Positions 25,143 through 33,142 of a stretch of DNA of 64,000 nt are shown here, one piece after another. The first letter of the stretch is position 1. Every line of letters starts with the position of its first letter. A program made the position numbers and the translations under genes. Location of the stretch: the NCBI GenBank assembly GCA_015067765.1, contig SVLV01000001.1:1-64000 (forward strand), in the 5' to 3' direction. This DNA is from Oscillospiraceae bacterium (lineage in GTDB: Bacteria > Bacillota > Clostridia > Oscillospirales > Oscillospiraceae). The notes below the pieces were generated by a model that searched no databases, was not told where the DNA came from, and worked only from the letters and a program-made list of their open reading frames with translations.

Positions 25143-26468
25143 GTGACCGTTTCTTTTATCTCTCTTGGCTGTGCCAAGAATATGGTAAATACTGAGCAAA
25201 TGATGGCCCTGTGCCGTGATGCCGGCATCACGCTGCAGGAGGAGCAGGCTGGTGCCGATGTGGTGGTGATCAACACCTGCGGCTTTATTGACAGCGCCAA
25301 GTCCGAGGCCATCGATACAGTGTTGGCCATGGCAGAACTGAAAGAGGCGGGCAGTATTCAGAAGATTCTGGTGACCGGCTGCCTGTCCCAGCGCTATCAG
25401 CAGGAGGTGCTGACGGAACTGCCTGAGGTGGATGGTGTTTTGGGTACCGGCAGCTACAGTGATATTGTTCCGGCGCTGCAGGGTGTGCTGGCCGGCGAGC
25501 AGGTTTGCCGTTTTGGAAATATCCATGCCCCCATTGAGGAACTGGATCGTGTGCGGCTGACGCCGGACTATTATGGTTACCTCCGTATCGCAGAAGGCTG
25601 CGACAATCACTGTGCCTATTGTGTGATCCCATCCCTGCGGGGCAAGTATCGCAGCAGAAAGATGGAGGATGTACTGACTGAGGCGGAGAAGCTGGCCAAG
25701 GAAGGCGTCCGGGAACTGATCATCATCGCGCAGGACATCACCCGCTACGGCATCGACCTGTACGGTGAGCGTAAGCTGGCCGAACTGCTGCCGGCCCTGT
25801 GCCGGATGGATTTCCACTGGGTGCGCCTGCATTACCTGTATCCCGATGAGATCACGCCGGAGCTGATCGAGGTGATCGCCCGGGAGGAGAAGATCCTCAA
25901 ATATATCGACCTGCCTATCCAGCACTGCAACGATCAGGTGCTGCGGGCTATGAACCGCCGCTCCAACAAGGAGGAGCTGATCGAACTGTTTGGCCAGCTG
26001 CGGGACCGGATTCCCGGATTGGTGCTGCGAACCAGCCTTATTACGGGTCTGCCCTATGAGGATGAGGCGGCGTTTGAGGAGCTGTGCCAGTTCCTGCAGG
26101 ATGTGCGGATCGAGCGGGCGGGTGTATTCCCCTACTCGCCGGAGGAGGGTACGGCGGCCGCTAAGATGCTCAACCGGGTGGATACGGCTGAGGCAGAGCG
26201 GCGGGCTGAACTGGTGGTAGATGTTCAGTCCCGTATTATGGATGATTTCAATGAGTCCCGTTTGGGGACGGTGGTAGAGGTCCTGTGTGAGGGCTGGGAT
26301 GCCCAGTCTATGGGATATGTGGGCCGCAGCTATGCGGAGAGTCCTGATATCGATGGCCGAATTTATTTCAGCGCAGAGCGGGAAGTCGCTGCCGGCGAAT
26401 TTGTTCCGGTTCGTATCACCGATACCATGGATGGTGAAGTGACAGGCCAGCTTTGGGAGGAAAACTGA
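25143..26468 (+). CDS. rimO: Ribosomal protein S12 methylthiotransferase
   Basis: The start is GTG 25143 after GAGGAG. 441 residues: UPF0004 domain (SFISLGCAKNMVNTEQM with further Cys at NTCGFID and TGCLSQR), radical SAM CxxxCxxC in EGCDNHCAYCVIPSLRGKYRSR and a C-terminal TRAM domain. Two iron-sulfur clusters are expected. It adds a methylthio group to Asp of ribosomal protein S12. The start is 14 bases after recX, and pgsA follows after one base. Confidence 0.94.
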   Translation: MTVSFISLGCAKNMVNTEQMMALCRDAGITLQEEQAGADVVVINTCGFIDSAKSEAIDTVLAMAELKEAGSIQKILVTGCLSQRYQQEVLTELPEVDGVLGTGSYSDIVPALQGVLAGEQVCRFGNIHAPIEELDRVRLTPDYYGYLRIAEGCDNHCAYCVIPSLRGKYRSRKMEDVLTEAEKLAKEGVRELIIIAQDITRYGIDLYGERKLAELLPALCRMDFHWVRLHYLYPDEITPELIEVIAREEKILKYIDLPIQHCNDQVLRAMNRRSNKEELIELFGQLRDRIPGLVLRTSLITGLPYEDEAAFEELCQFLQDVRIERAGVFPYSPEEGTAAAKMLNRVDTAEAERRAELVVDVQSRIMDDFNESRLGTVVEVLCEGWDAQSMGYVGRSYAESPDIDGRIYFSAEREVAAGEFVPVRITDTMDGEVTGQLWEEN

Positions 26469-26469
26469 T

Positions 26470-26997
26470 ATGTTAAATACTGCGAATAGGCTAACGGTGG
26501 TTCGGGTGGTCATGATCCCGCTGTTTTTGGTGGTGGTATACGAGGACTTTCCCGGCAACAACTATGCGGCGCTGGCCATCTATGCCATGGCCTGCATCAC
26601 CGACTGGCTGGATGGCTATATCGCTCGCCGCTATCATCAGGTGACCGATTTTGGCAAATTCATGGATCCCCTGGCAGACAAGTGCTTGGTGGTGGCAGCT
26701 CTGTGCTGGTTTGTGCACAGTGGAGATATGGAGGCGTGGATTCTGGTTGCAGTTCTGGTGCGTGAGTTTGCGGTGTCCGGTATGCGGATGATCGCTGTGG
26801 AGAAGGGTCGTGTGATCGCTGCCGGTTGGTCCGGAAAGGTGAAGACCGCCAGCACCATGGTCTGTATCTGCCTGATGCTGTGGGGGATTCCCGGCTGGCT
26901 GAATCTGGTGTGTCAGGGAATCATTCTGGTGACTACTGTGTACTCCGGTGTGGAGTATTTCGTGAAGAACCGGGATGTGTTTAAGGAATCAAAGTAA
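26470..26997 (+). CDS. pgsA: CDP-diacylglycerol-glycerol-3-phosphate 3-phosphatidyltransferase
   Basis: 175 residues with the CDP-alcohol phosphotransferase motif DGYIAR ... GKFMDPLADK (D-G-x2-A-R-x8-G-x3-D-x3-D) near 50-75 and four to five membrane spans. It makes phosphatidylglycerol phosphate from CDP-diacylglycerol and glycerol-3-phosphate. The rimO-pgsA order is common in Clostridia. A strong terminator closes the recA-recX-rimO-pgsA run. Confidence 0.92.
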   Translation: MLNTANRLTVVRVVMIPLFLVVVYEDFPGNNYAALAIYAMACITDWLDGYIARRYHQVTDFGKFMDPLADKCLVVAALCWFVHSGDMEAWILVAVLVREFAVSGMRMIAVEKGRVIAAGWSGKVKTASTMVCICLMLWGIPGWLNLVCQGIILVTTVYSGVEYFVKNRDVFKESK

Positions 26998-27009
26998 ACA
27001 GGAAAGCAC

Positions 27010-27040
27010 AAAACCGGAGGGCTAAGCCCTCCGGTTTTAT
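27010..27040. terminator. Bidirectional terminator after pgsA
   Basis: The stem AAAACCGGAGGGC / GCCCTCCGGTTTT with a 2-4 base loop is flanked by A and T tracts. It serves pgsA and the minus-strand gene ending at 27037. Confidence 0.85.
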
Positions 27041-27213
27041 TGATCTGCAGATGTTTCGATATAGATCTCTTCGCAGCGACACTGTGCATCGGTCAGAAGT
27101 TGAATTGCCCTTTCCGGTGCGATCAAATCGCAGCCGGATGCGTGCTCCAACACCTCCAGAGCCCGTTCGCTGGCATCCAGCAGAGTTAGATACATTGCTC
27201 GATAATCCGTCAC
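27037..27213 (-). CDS. Small protein divergent from HTH regulator
   Basis: I choose GTG 27213 because AAGGAGGG lies six bases upstream. The 58-residue product (VTDYRAMYLTLLDASERALEVLEHAS ... AQCRCEEIYIETSAD) is helical and acidic. It resembles small proteins of unknown function found beside XRE regulators in Clostridia. A promoter TTGTAT (27263-27258), 17 bp, TATAAT (27240-27235) on the minus strand lies in the operator region shared with the HTH gene. Confidence 0.6.
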   Translation of the reverse strand: MTDYRAMYLTLLDASERALEVLEHASGCDLIAPERAIQLLTDAQCRCEEIYIETSADQ

Positions 27214-27234
27214 AACATCCCTCCTTATGAACAC

Positions 27235-27288
27235 ATTATAAAACATTTTGTTTTGCGATACAAGAAAACAAAATGTTTTGCGTATACT
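27235..27288. promoter_or_regulatory. Twin palindromic operators in divergent promoter region
   Basis: AAAACATTTTGTTTT (27240-27254) and AAAACAAAATGTTTT (27265-27279) are 15-bp inverted copies separated by 10 bp. Each is itself a palindrome AAAACA-N3-TGTTTT. The first covers the spacer of the leftward promoter; the second lies just before a TATACT -10 box (27283-27288) for the rightward HTH gene. The likely ligand is the HTH protein at 27325, giving autoregulation. Confidence 0.75.
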
Positions 27289-27324
27289 GAACTCATCTCC
27301 AAAATTGGGAAGCGAGGTGAGAGC

Positions 27325-27540
27325 ATGTATCAACGCATTCGGGATCTGCGGGAGGATGCTGATTTGAAGCAGAAAGATGTGGCGGAGTATCTGCATTGCT
27401 CTCAGGTCAGCTACTCCTATTATGAAATCGGCCGCCGTGCGATTCCTGTAGAGGTGTTGATTCAACTGGCGGATTTCTATGGCGTTACTTTGGACTATCT
27501 GGTGGGACGAAGTGAGGAAGGCGGTCCGGGAAAGCCTTGA
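27325..27540 (+). CDS. XRE-family regulator
   Basis: The start is ATG 27325 after GAGGTG. 71 residues with a standard HTH_3 (LKQKDVAEYLHCSQVSYSYYEIGRRAIPVEVLIQLADFYGVTLDYLVGR). It probably represses itself and the divergent 58-aa gene through the twin operators. It could be a host regulator rather than a phage one, since its neighbours are core genes. Confidence 0.8.
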   Translation: MYQRIRDLREDADLKQKDVAEYLHCSQVSYSYYEIGRRAIPVEVLIQLADFYGVTLDYLVGRSEEGGPGKP

Positions 27541-27565
27541 CAGGGGGAGAGTTCCCTGTTAAAAT
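27537..27565 (+). promoter_or_regulatory. Promoter of the T-box/cysS transcript
   Basis: TTGACA (27537-27542), 17-bp spacer, TAAAAT (27560-27565). It overlaps the stop of the HTH gene. Confidence 0.75.
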
Positions 27566-27571
27566 GTTCTA

Positions 27572-27812
27572 GAATTCAATAGCGTGTAGAACGGGAAGAG
27601 TATGTCAGTTTACCTGAAAAGAGAGGGGCGGTCACCGGCTGAAAGCCGTCCTGCAGTGTATCGGCAGAAAGTGCGCCCGGGAGCGCGGGGGATGTGGATG
27701 CCCTCCGTCCGGCCAACGATACAGGCCATCTGAGCGATAAACGAGAGTGGAACCGCGGAAAGTATTTTCGCCTCTCATGCCGTCAGCGGCATGGGAGGCT
27801 TTTTGTTTTTTA
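27572..27812 (+). ncRNA. T-box leader controlling cysS
   Basis: About 240 nt of structured leader lie between promoter and cysS. The T-box signature AGAGTGGAACCGCGG (TGGAACCGCGG at 27748-27758) is followed by a terminator, stem GCCTCTCATGCCG / CGGCATGGGAGGC (27770-27799) and TTTTTG. Uncharged tRNA pairing with TGGA should favour the antiterminator. From the downstream gene the ligand is inferred to be tRNA-Cys; I did not fix the specifier triplet. Confidence 0.92.
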
Positions 27813-27845
27813 TAAAATTATGTGACGATAGAAGGAGAAAAAACC

Positions 27846-29297
27846 ATGTATCTGTATAACTCTGCGACCCGCAAGAAGGAAGAATTCAAGACCCATACCC
27901 CCGGCCGTGTGGAGATGTATACCTGCGGTCCTACGGTGTATCACTTTGCCCATATCGGCAACCTGCGCTCCTACCTGATGGAGGACGTGCTGGAGAAGTA
28001 TATGCGCTTTGTGGGCTATGATGTCCACCGCGTCATGAATATCACCGACGTGGGTCATCTGACCTCCGATGCCGATGAGGGCGAGGATAAGATGCTCAAG
28101 GGTGCCAAGCGCGAGAATAAGTCCGTTATGGATATCGCCAAGTTCTATACCGACGCATTCTTTGCCGACTGCGCCAAGCTGAACATCAAGGTTCCCGATG
28201 TGGTGGAGCCTGCAACCAACTGCATTGAGGAGTATATCAACATCGTCAGCACGCTGGTGGAGAAGGATCGCGCCTATGTGGCCGGCGGCAACGTGTATTT
28301 CGACTCCTCCAAGCTGGAGCGCTACTATATTTTTAACGATCACAACGAGGATGATCTGGCCGTCGGCGTCCGTGAGGGCGTGGAGGAGGACACCAACAAG
28401 CGCAACAAGAACGACTTTGTGCTGTGGTTTACTAAGTCCAAGTTTGAGGATCAGGCCCTGAAGTGGGATTCTCCCTGGGGTGTGGGTTACCCCGGCTGGC
28501 ACATTGAGTGCACCGGTATCTCCCTGAAGCACAACGGTGAGTATTTGGATCTGCACTGCGGCGGTGTGGACAATGCCTTCCCTCACCACACCAACGAGAT
28601 CGCCCAGTCCGAGAGCTTCCTGGGCCATGCCTGGTGCCCCCACTGGTTCCATGTGGCCCATCTGAATACCAACAGCGGCAAGATGTCCAAGTCCAAGGGC
28701 GAGTTCCTGACGGTCTCCCTGCTGGAGGAGAAGGGCTATGATCCTCTGGCCTACCGTTTCTTCTGCATGCAGAGCCATTATCGCAAGGGTCTGGTATTCT
28801 CCTGGGAGAATCTGGACAATGCTGTGGTGGCCTACAATAAGCTGCTGTCCCGCGTGGCTGCCCTGAAGGCTGACGGCGAGGTGGATGGTGCCGCTCTGGA
28901 GGAGCTGAAGGGTAAGTTCGTTGCCGCCATGGACAACGATCTGAACACCTCCATGGGCGTGACGGTTCTCTATGATGTGCTGAAGGCCAAGACCAATGAT
29001 GCCACCAAGCTGGCAGCCATCGAGAGCATCGACACCGTTCTGGGTCTGAAACTGGTGGAGAAGGCTGCTGAGCTGCGGGCCAAGCAGGCCAGCGCCGCTG
29101 CAGCACCTGCTGCCGGTTTCACCGTGATCTCCGAGTCCGGTGAGGAGAATGCTGAGATCGAGGCACTGATCCGTCAGCGTGCCGATGCCAAGAAAGCCAA
29201 GAACTTTGCTGAGGCTGACCGCATCCGCGACGAGCTGAAGGCGCAGGGCGTAGAGGTCACCGATGTGGCCGGCGGCGCCAAGTGGAAGCGTATCTGA
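27846..29297 (+). CDS. cysS: Cysteinyl-tRNA synthetase
   Basis: The start is ATG 27846 (MYLYNSATRKKEEF) after AAGGAG. 483 residues, class I: zinc and ATP site TCGPTVYHFAHIGN (HIGN) and GKMSKSKGEF (KMSKS near residue 280). The zinc ligand region HIECTGIS and the PHHTNEIAQSE motif are intact. It charges tRNA-Cys. Expression is controlled by the T-box upstream, and a strong terminator follows. Confidence 0.96.
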   Translation: MYLYNSATRKKEEFKTHTPGRVEMYTCGPTVYHFAHIGNLRSYLMEDVLEKYMRFVGYDVHRVMNITDVGHLTSDADEGEDKMLKGAKRENKSVMDIAKFYTDAFFADCAKLNIKVPDVVEPATNCIEEYINIVSTLVEKDRAYVAGGNVYFDSSKLERYYIFNDHNEDDLAVGVREGVEEDTNKRNKNDFVLWFTKSKFEDQALKWDSPWGVGYPGWHIECTGISLKHNGEYLDLHCGGVDNAFPHHTNEIAQSESFLGHAWCPHWFHVAHLNTNSGKMSKSKGEFLTVSLLEEKGYDPLAYRFFCMQSHYRKGLVFSWENLDNAVVAYNKLLSRVAALKADGEVDGAALEELKGKFVAAMDNDLNTSMGVTVLYDVLKAKTNDATKLAAIESIDTVLGLKLVEKAAELRAKQASAAAAPAAGFTVISESGEENAEIEALIRQRADAKKAKNFAEADRIRDELKAQGVEVTDVAGGAKWKRI

Positions 29298-29306
29298 TGC
29301 ATACCG

Positions 29307-29346
29307 CCCTCACCCGCAGGAACACTGCGGGTGAGGGATTTTTCCT
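29307..29346 (+). terminator. Terminator after cysS
   Basis: The 13-bp perfect stem CCCTCACCCGCAG / CTGCGGGTGAGGG is followed by ATTTTTCC. Confidence 0.9.
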
Positions 29347-29367
29347 ATTGTGAAGGAGGTAATTGCC

Positions 29368-30312
29368 ATGACCCGTACGGAACACTTTCGTTTTCTCTCT
29401 GCAGATGGAAGCACCCAACTCCACGGCGTGATCTGGGCACCGGAGGAACCCCCCGTTGCGGTGCTGCAGGTGGCCCACGGTGTGGCGGAATATATTGACC
29501 GCTACGAACCCTTCGCCCGGTATCTCAATGACCGGGGCATTCTGGTGGCCGGCCATGACCATATCGGCCACGGCAAGTCGCTGGGGGAGGGGAGTGTGTC
29601 TGCCTATTTGGGTGCCGAGCACGGCTGGGACCATGCGCTGGAGGATATCCGCACCCTGCGCAATCGCCTGCAGGAGGATTATCCCGATGTGCCCCACTTT
29701 TTGATGGGCCACAGTATGGGATCCTTCCTGGTGCGCTGCTATCTGGCCCGGTATCCCGGCGGTCTGCGGGGCGCCATTCTTATGGGCACCGGCTGGCAGC
29801 CGGAAGGGATGCTGCAGGGCGGTCGGGCGTTGGCCCATCTGACTGTGAAACTGCGGGGTGCGGCGTATGTAAGTCCGCTGCTCAATCAGTTGGCTTTTGG
29901 CGGCTACAACAAGCCTTTTGCTCCCAACCGCACCAGCTACGACTGGATCGCCGCCGATCCTGCGGCGGTGGACCGCTATTTGGAAGATCCTCTCTGCGGC
30001 ATGGATGTGACATCGGGTTTGTTCCGGGATATGCTGGACGGTATCTTTTGGGGCCGCCACAGTGCGGCGGTTGCCCGGGTGGAAAAAGGACTTCCGCTGC
30101 TGGTGCTCTCCGGCGGGGATGACCCGGTGGGCGATATGGGCAAGGGCGTGGAGCGCACCACCCAGTGCTACCGACAGGCAGGGCATGAGGTGCGGCAGAT
30201 CCTGTATCCCGGCCTGCGCCATGAGATTCTGCAGGAGACGGCACATCGGGATACCGTCTGTGAGGACATTTACCAGTGGATGGCTCAGATCCCTCAACTT
30301 CTGCAAGCATGA
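29368..30312 (+). CDS. Alpha/beta hydrolase, monoacylglycerol lipase/lysophospholipase type
   Basis: The start is ATG 29368 (MTRTEHFRF), nine bases after AAGGAGG. 314 residues with HGVAEYIDRYEPFARYL, GHDHIGHGKS and the nucleophile elbow GHSMGSFLVR (Ser near 118); a distal Asp (SGGDDPVG) and His (LRHEI) complete the triad. It is the Hydrolase_4 group that cleaves acyl esters of glycerides or lysophospholipids. It has no signal peptide, so it is cytosolic. It stands alone between two terminators. Confidence 0.85.
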   Translation: MTRTEHFRFLSADGSTQLHGVIWAPEEPPVAVLQVAHGVAEYIDRYEPFARYLNDRGILVAGHDHIGHGKSLGEGSVSAYLGAEHGWDHALEDIRTLRNRLQEDYPDVPHFLMGHSMGSFLVRCYLARYPGGLRGAILMGTGWQPEGMLQGGRALAHLTVKLRGAAYVSPLLNQLAFGGYNKPFAPNRTSYDWIAADPAAVDRYLEDPLCGMDVTSGLFRDMLDGIFWGRHSAAVARVEKGLPLLVLSGGDDPVGDMGKGVERTTQCYRQAGHEVRQILYPGLRHEILQETAHRDTVCEDIYQWMAQIPQLLQA

Positions 30313-30313
30313 T

Positions 30314-30352
30314 AAAAAGATCCCTCGTGATCCATCACGAGGGATCTTTTTA
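30314..30352. terminator. Bidirectional terminator between converging genes
   Basis: The 17-bp stem AAAAAGATCCCTCGTGA / TCACGAGGGATCTTTTT with loop TCCA serves both the hydrolase and the minus-strand gene. Confidence 0.9.
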
Positions 30353-30895
30353 CGGTGTACTGTGCAGTGCCCGCCACAGATTGGGCAGACCCAGCAGATC
30401 AATGTCGTGAAACCGCAGCAGCAGGCGGACGGTAAAGAAACTGTCCAGCACCACCAGCAGCAGCGTGAACAGTGCTGTCTCTGCCGGGATAGATTCGATC
30501 AGTACCGGAAGATATGGTTGGATATACCGGATTGCCAGCGCCGAAAGCAGACCCCATGCGATGGAAAAGGGATAGCAAATCCGGCGGTGCAGATCCAGGC
30601 GGGTGTCGCTGTAGTCCCAAAACATGACACCCAGCAGCTTTTCGTAAAGGAAGTGGACGACATATTCCACACCTGTGGCGACTGCACCGCCGCAGACGGC
30701 CTGCCACCAGAAATTTTCCGTCCAGCCGAGGGTGATTTCCGCAACAGCCAGCATGGCAAGACCGTACACCGGACAGAGCGGCAGCAGCAGACAGCACTTG
30801 CGGACCCGGTGCTGCGCGCGGGTCACATAGGCAAACAGTTTTTCCAGCAGGTAACCGGCAAAACTGTAGAACAGAACCAGCCAAAAGTAATACAA
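30350..30895 (-). CDS. Putative ABC-transporter-type permease (CmpB family)
   Basis: 181 residues with about five membrane spans (YYFWLVLFYSFAGYLLEKL, VYGLAMLAVAEITL, ICYPFSIAWGLLSALAIRY and others) and the GVEYVVHFLYEKLLGVMFWDYSD segment typical of PF06541 (ABC_trans_CmpB). Despite the name no ATPase partner is adjacent, and the function is not known. It is divergent from the uracil-DNA glycosylase gene. Confidence 0.75.
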   Translation of the reverse strand: MYYFWLVLFYSFAGYLLEKLFAYVTRAQHRVRKCCLLLPLCPVYGLAMLAVAEITLGWTENFWWQAVCGGAVATGVEYVVHFLYEKLLGVMFWDYSDTRLDLHRRICYPFSIAWGLLSALAIRYIQPYLPVLIESIPAETALFTLLLVVLDSFFTVRLLLRFHDIDLLGLPNLWRALHSTP

Positions 30896-30943
30896 TGTCC
30901 ATCCCTCCCGTTTTCATTATCTCCCGATAGGAATGGTTTATCC

Positions 30944-30972
30944 TTGTCAAGGGACGCATTTTTTGCTACACT
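30944..30972 (+). promoter_or_regulatory. Promoter of uracil-DNA glycosylase gene
   Basis: TTGTCA (30944-30949), 17-bp spacer, TACACT (30967-30972). Confidence 0.6.
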
Positions 30973-31008
30973 GGAGACAATACAGAATGTACAAAGGAGG
31001 CGCTTGCG

Positions 31009-31587
31009 ATGCAGAAGCAATGGGAAGCCCTGCAGCAGGAATGTCTGAGTTGTCAGCTGTGTCCGCTGGCACAGACGAGAACACAGGTGGTGTTCGGTGC
31101 GGGAGATCCTCAGGCAGAGGTGCTGATCATCGGAGAGGCGCCGGGTGCCCGGGAGGATGAACTGGGCGAGCCCTTCGTGGGCCGTGCCGGTAAATTGCTG
31201 GATGACATGCTGGCCATGATTGGCCTGAACCGGAAGAATATCTATATCAGCAACAGTGTCAAATGCCGCCCGCCCCAGAACCGGGATCCGCTGCCTGCGG
31301 AGAAGGCGGCCTGCAGCGGCTACCTGCAGCGGCAGATGGCGCTGATGCAGCCGAAGATCATTGTGTGTCTGGGCAGGATCTCTGCCATGGAGCTGATCCG
31401 CCCGGATTTCAAGATCACGCAGGAACACGGCCAGTTTTACGAGAAGGATGGCGTTCAGATGATGGCCCTGTACCATCCGGCAGCCCTGCTGCGGGATCCC
31501 CACAAGAAGCCGGAAACCTTTGAGGACCTGAAAAAGCTGCAGGCCAAGATTCGGGAGATCTGCACCCATACCAAACTGGAATTCTGA
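31009..31587 (+). CDS. Uracil-DNA glycosylase, family 4
   Basis: 192 residues. N-terminal CLSCQLCPLA supplies two cysteines of the 4Fe-4S cluster, with further Cys in SVKCRPPQNRDP and AACSGYL. GEAPGAREDELGEPFVGRAGKLLD is the uracil-binding/catalytic loop of family 4, and YHPAALLR is the closing motif. It removes uracil from DNA as the first step of base excision repair. It is monocistronic, with its own promoter and terminator. Confidence 0.92.
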   Translation: MQKQWEALQQECLSCQLCPLAQTRTQVVFGAGDPQAEVLIIGEAPGAREDELGEPFVGRAGKLLDDMLAMIGLNRKNIYISNSVKCRPPQNRDPLPAEKAACSGYLQRQMALMQPKIIVCLGRISAMELIRPDFKITQEHGQFYEKDGVQMMALYHPAALLRDPHKKPETFEDLKKLQAKIREICTHTKLEF

Positions 31588-31592
31588 TACGG

Positions 31593-31622
31593 GAAGGAGC
31601 CGTCAGGCTCCTTCTGCTCTTT
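31593..31622 (+). terminator. Terminator after glycosylase gene
   Basis: The 9-bp stem GAAGGAGCC / GGCTCCTTC with loop GTCA is followed by TGCTCTTTTG. Confidence 0.75.
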
Positions 31623-31636
31623 TGCGGAATCTTTCC

Positions 31637-31665
31637 TTGCAATCTGCCTGTCGGCTTGCTATAAT
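31637..31665 (+). promoter_or_regulatory. Promoter of leader/TM1266/ABC transporter operon
   Basis: TTGCAA (31637-31642), 17-bp spacer, TATAAT (31660-31665). Confidence 0.75.
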
Positions 31666-31671
31666 ACATCC

Positions 31672-31866
31672 GGGCTCCCACCCCAAAGGAATACCTGCGG
31701 GGGAGGAAACCATAACAATCTGTCAGAATTGCCCTGCCTGCTCCGGGATCTGTCCGGGAGAGAAAGGTCGTCTGGAAATATTCGGTTATGCCTGCCGGGG
31801 GATGTTGTCTTCCGGTCTGCTTGTGATGAATGTTCCGCGCCCTTTCCGGGGTGCGGATTTTTTCTT
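31672..31866 (+). promoter_or_regulatory. Structured leader with terminator, putative riboswitch or attenuator
   Basis: Between the promoter and the ATG at 31882 lie about 200 bases with no credible gene. They contain complementary blocks CTCCCACCCC / GGGGGAG and CTCCGG / CCGGGAG. Just before the ribosome site comes an intrinsic terminator, CCGCGCCC / GGGGTGCGG (31835-31856) followed by ATTTTTTCTT. A terminator placed between a promoter and the first gene implies conditional read-through. I could not match it to TPP, FMN, cobalamin, SAM or T-box consensus cores. Confidence 0.6.
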
Positions 31867-31881
31867 GGAAAGGAGGATACG

Positions 31882-32127
31882 ATGGAGTACAGGATTTCCA
31901 CCATCAGTATCATCGTGGAGGACCGGGAATCTGCCCGGGCCATCAATGAGCTGCTGCACCAGTATGCGGACTATATCATCGGCCGCATGGGCCTGCCCTG
32001 CCGGGAGAAGGGGTTGTCCGTCATCTGCGTGATTTTGGAGGCGCCGGCAGATGTGACCAGCGCCCTGTCGGGTCGTCTTGGTCAGCTGCATGGTGTATCC
32101 AGCAAGACCATGACCGCAAAGAAGTAA
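31882..32127 (+). CDS. TM1266-family iron-only hydrogenase system regulator
   Basis: The start is ATG 31882 after AAGGAGG. The 81-residue protein (TISIIVEDRESARAINELLH ... LSVICVILEAPADVTSALSGRLGQLHGVSSKTM) has the ferredoxin-like ACT/NikR-C-type fold pattern of TM1266 proteins, named from their place in [FeFe]-hydrogenase maturation operons. It probably acts as a small ligand-binding regulator. It is here separated from hydrogenase genes and placed 34 bases before an ABC transporter operon. Confidence 0.8.
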   Translation: MEYRISTISIIVEDRESARAINELLHQYADYIIGRMGLPCREKGLSVICVILEAPADVTSALSGRLGQLHGVSSKTMTAKK

Positions 32128-32161
32128 TTTCCCCTCAGGGAACGATAAGGAGAATCAGAAC

Positions 32162-33142
32162 ATGAAAAGAGTATTTGCATTGCTGCTGGCACTGGCTATG
32201 GTGCTGGCACTGGCTGCCTGCGGCAGCAAGGATCCTGCCGATGACGCAAAGCCCATGGCCATCCGTGTGGCCGGCATGAAGGGGCCCACCTCTATGGGTA
32301 TGGTAAAGCTGATGGAGGACGATGAGAAGGGTGAAAGCTTCCATGACTATGCCTTCACCATTGCCACCTCTGCCGATGAGATCACCCCCAAGCTGAAGCA
32401 GGGCGAGTATGACATTGCCGCCGTACCGGCCAATTTGGCCTCCATCCTCTACAACAACATGGAGGGGCAGGTAAAACTGCTTGCCATCAACACGTTGGGT
32501 GTGGTGTATATCGTGGAGAAGGGCAATACCGTCCAGTCTCTGGCTGACCTGAGGGGGAAAACCATCTATGCCACCGGCAAGGGAACTACCCCTGAGTATG
32601 CCCTCAACTATCTGCTCTCCGAAAGTGGCCTGGATATGGAGAAGGATGTGACCATGGAGTGGAAGAGTGAGCCCACTGAGGTGGTACAGATCCTGAAGAA
32701 GGCTGAGAGCGGTGTGGCGATGCTGCCCCAGCCCTTTGTGACGGTGGCGCAGGGCAATGTGGAGGGCTTGCGCGTGGCGGCTGACCTGAATCAGATCTGG
32801 AAGGATCTGGACAACGGCAGTATGTTCCTCACCGGCACACTGGTGGTGCGCACGGAGTTTGCCGAGAAGAATCCTGAGGCACTGGCAGCCTTCCTGAAGG
32901 AGTATGCCGCCTCCACCAAGTGGGTCAATGAGAATCCCGGTGAGGCCGCCAAGCTGGTGGAAAAGGCCGGCATCGTGAAGGCAGATGTGGCACAAAAGGC
33001 CATCCCCTACTGCAACATCACCTGCATCACCGGCAAGGAGATGCAGGCGGCCATGAACGGCTATCTGAAGGTGCTGCTGGATTGCAACGAGAAATCTGTG
33101 GGCGGTAAGCTGCCCGATGAGGCCTTCTACTATGTGGGCTAA
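32162..33142 (+). CDS. ABC transporter substrate-binding lipoprotein (NMT1/THI5-like)
   Basis: 326 residues. The signal peptide ends in the lipobox LALAACGS (Cys20), so the protein is lipid-anchored outside. The mature part follows the NMT1/THI5-SsuA pattern: VAGMKGPTSMGMVKLM, LKQGEYDIAAVPANLAS, DLRGKTIYATGKGTTPEY. Ligands of this group include thiamine pyrimidine precursors, sulfonates and nitrate; the substrate here is not decided by sequence. The permease gene begins inside its 3' end. Confidence 0.85.
   Translation: MKRVFALLLALAMVLALAACGSKDPADDAKPMAIRVAGMKGPTSMGMVKLMEDDEKGESFHDYAFTIATSADEITPKLKQGEYDIAAVPANLASILYNNMEGQVKLLAINTLGVVYIVEKGNTVQSLADLRGKTIYATGKGTTPEYALNYLLSESGLDMEKDVTMEWKSEPTEVVQILKKAESGVAMLPQPFVTVAQGNVEGLRVAADLNQIWKDLDNGSMFLTGTLVVRTEFAEKNPEALAAFLKEYAASTKWVNENPGEAAKLVEKAGIVKADVAQKAIPYCNITCITGKEMQAAMNGYLKVLLDCNEKSVGGKLPDEAFYYVG

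Noticed and set aside
31712-31870. Cysteine-rich frame (ICQNCPACSGICPGEKG) in the leader before the TM1266 gene
   Set aside because: No start codon with a ribosome site, and the frame continues through the terminator hairpin and over the next gene; the cysteines come from a TGC-rich structured leader.
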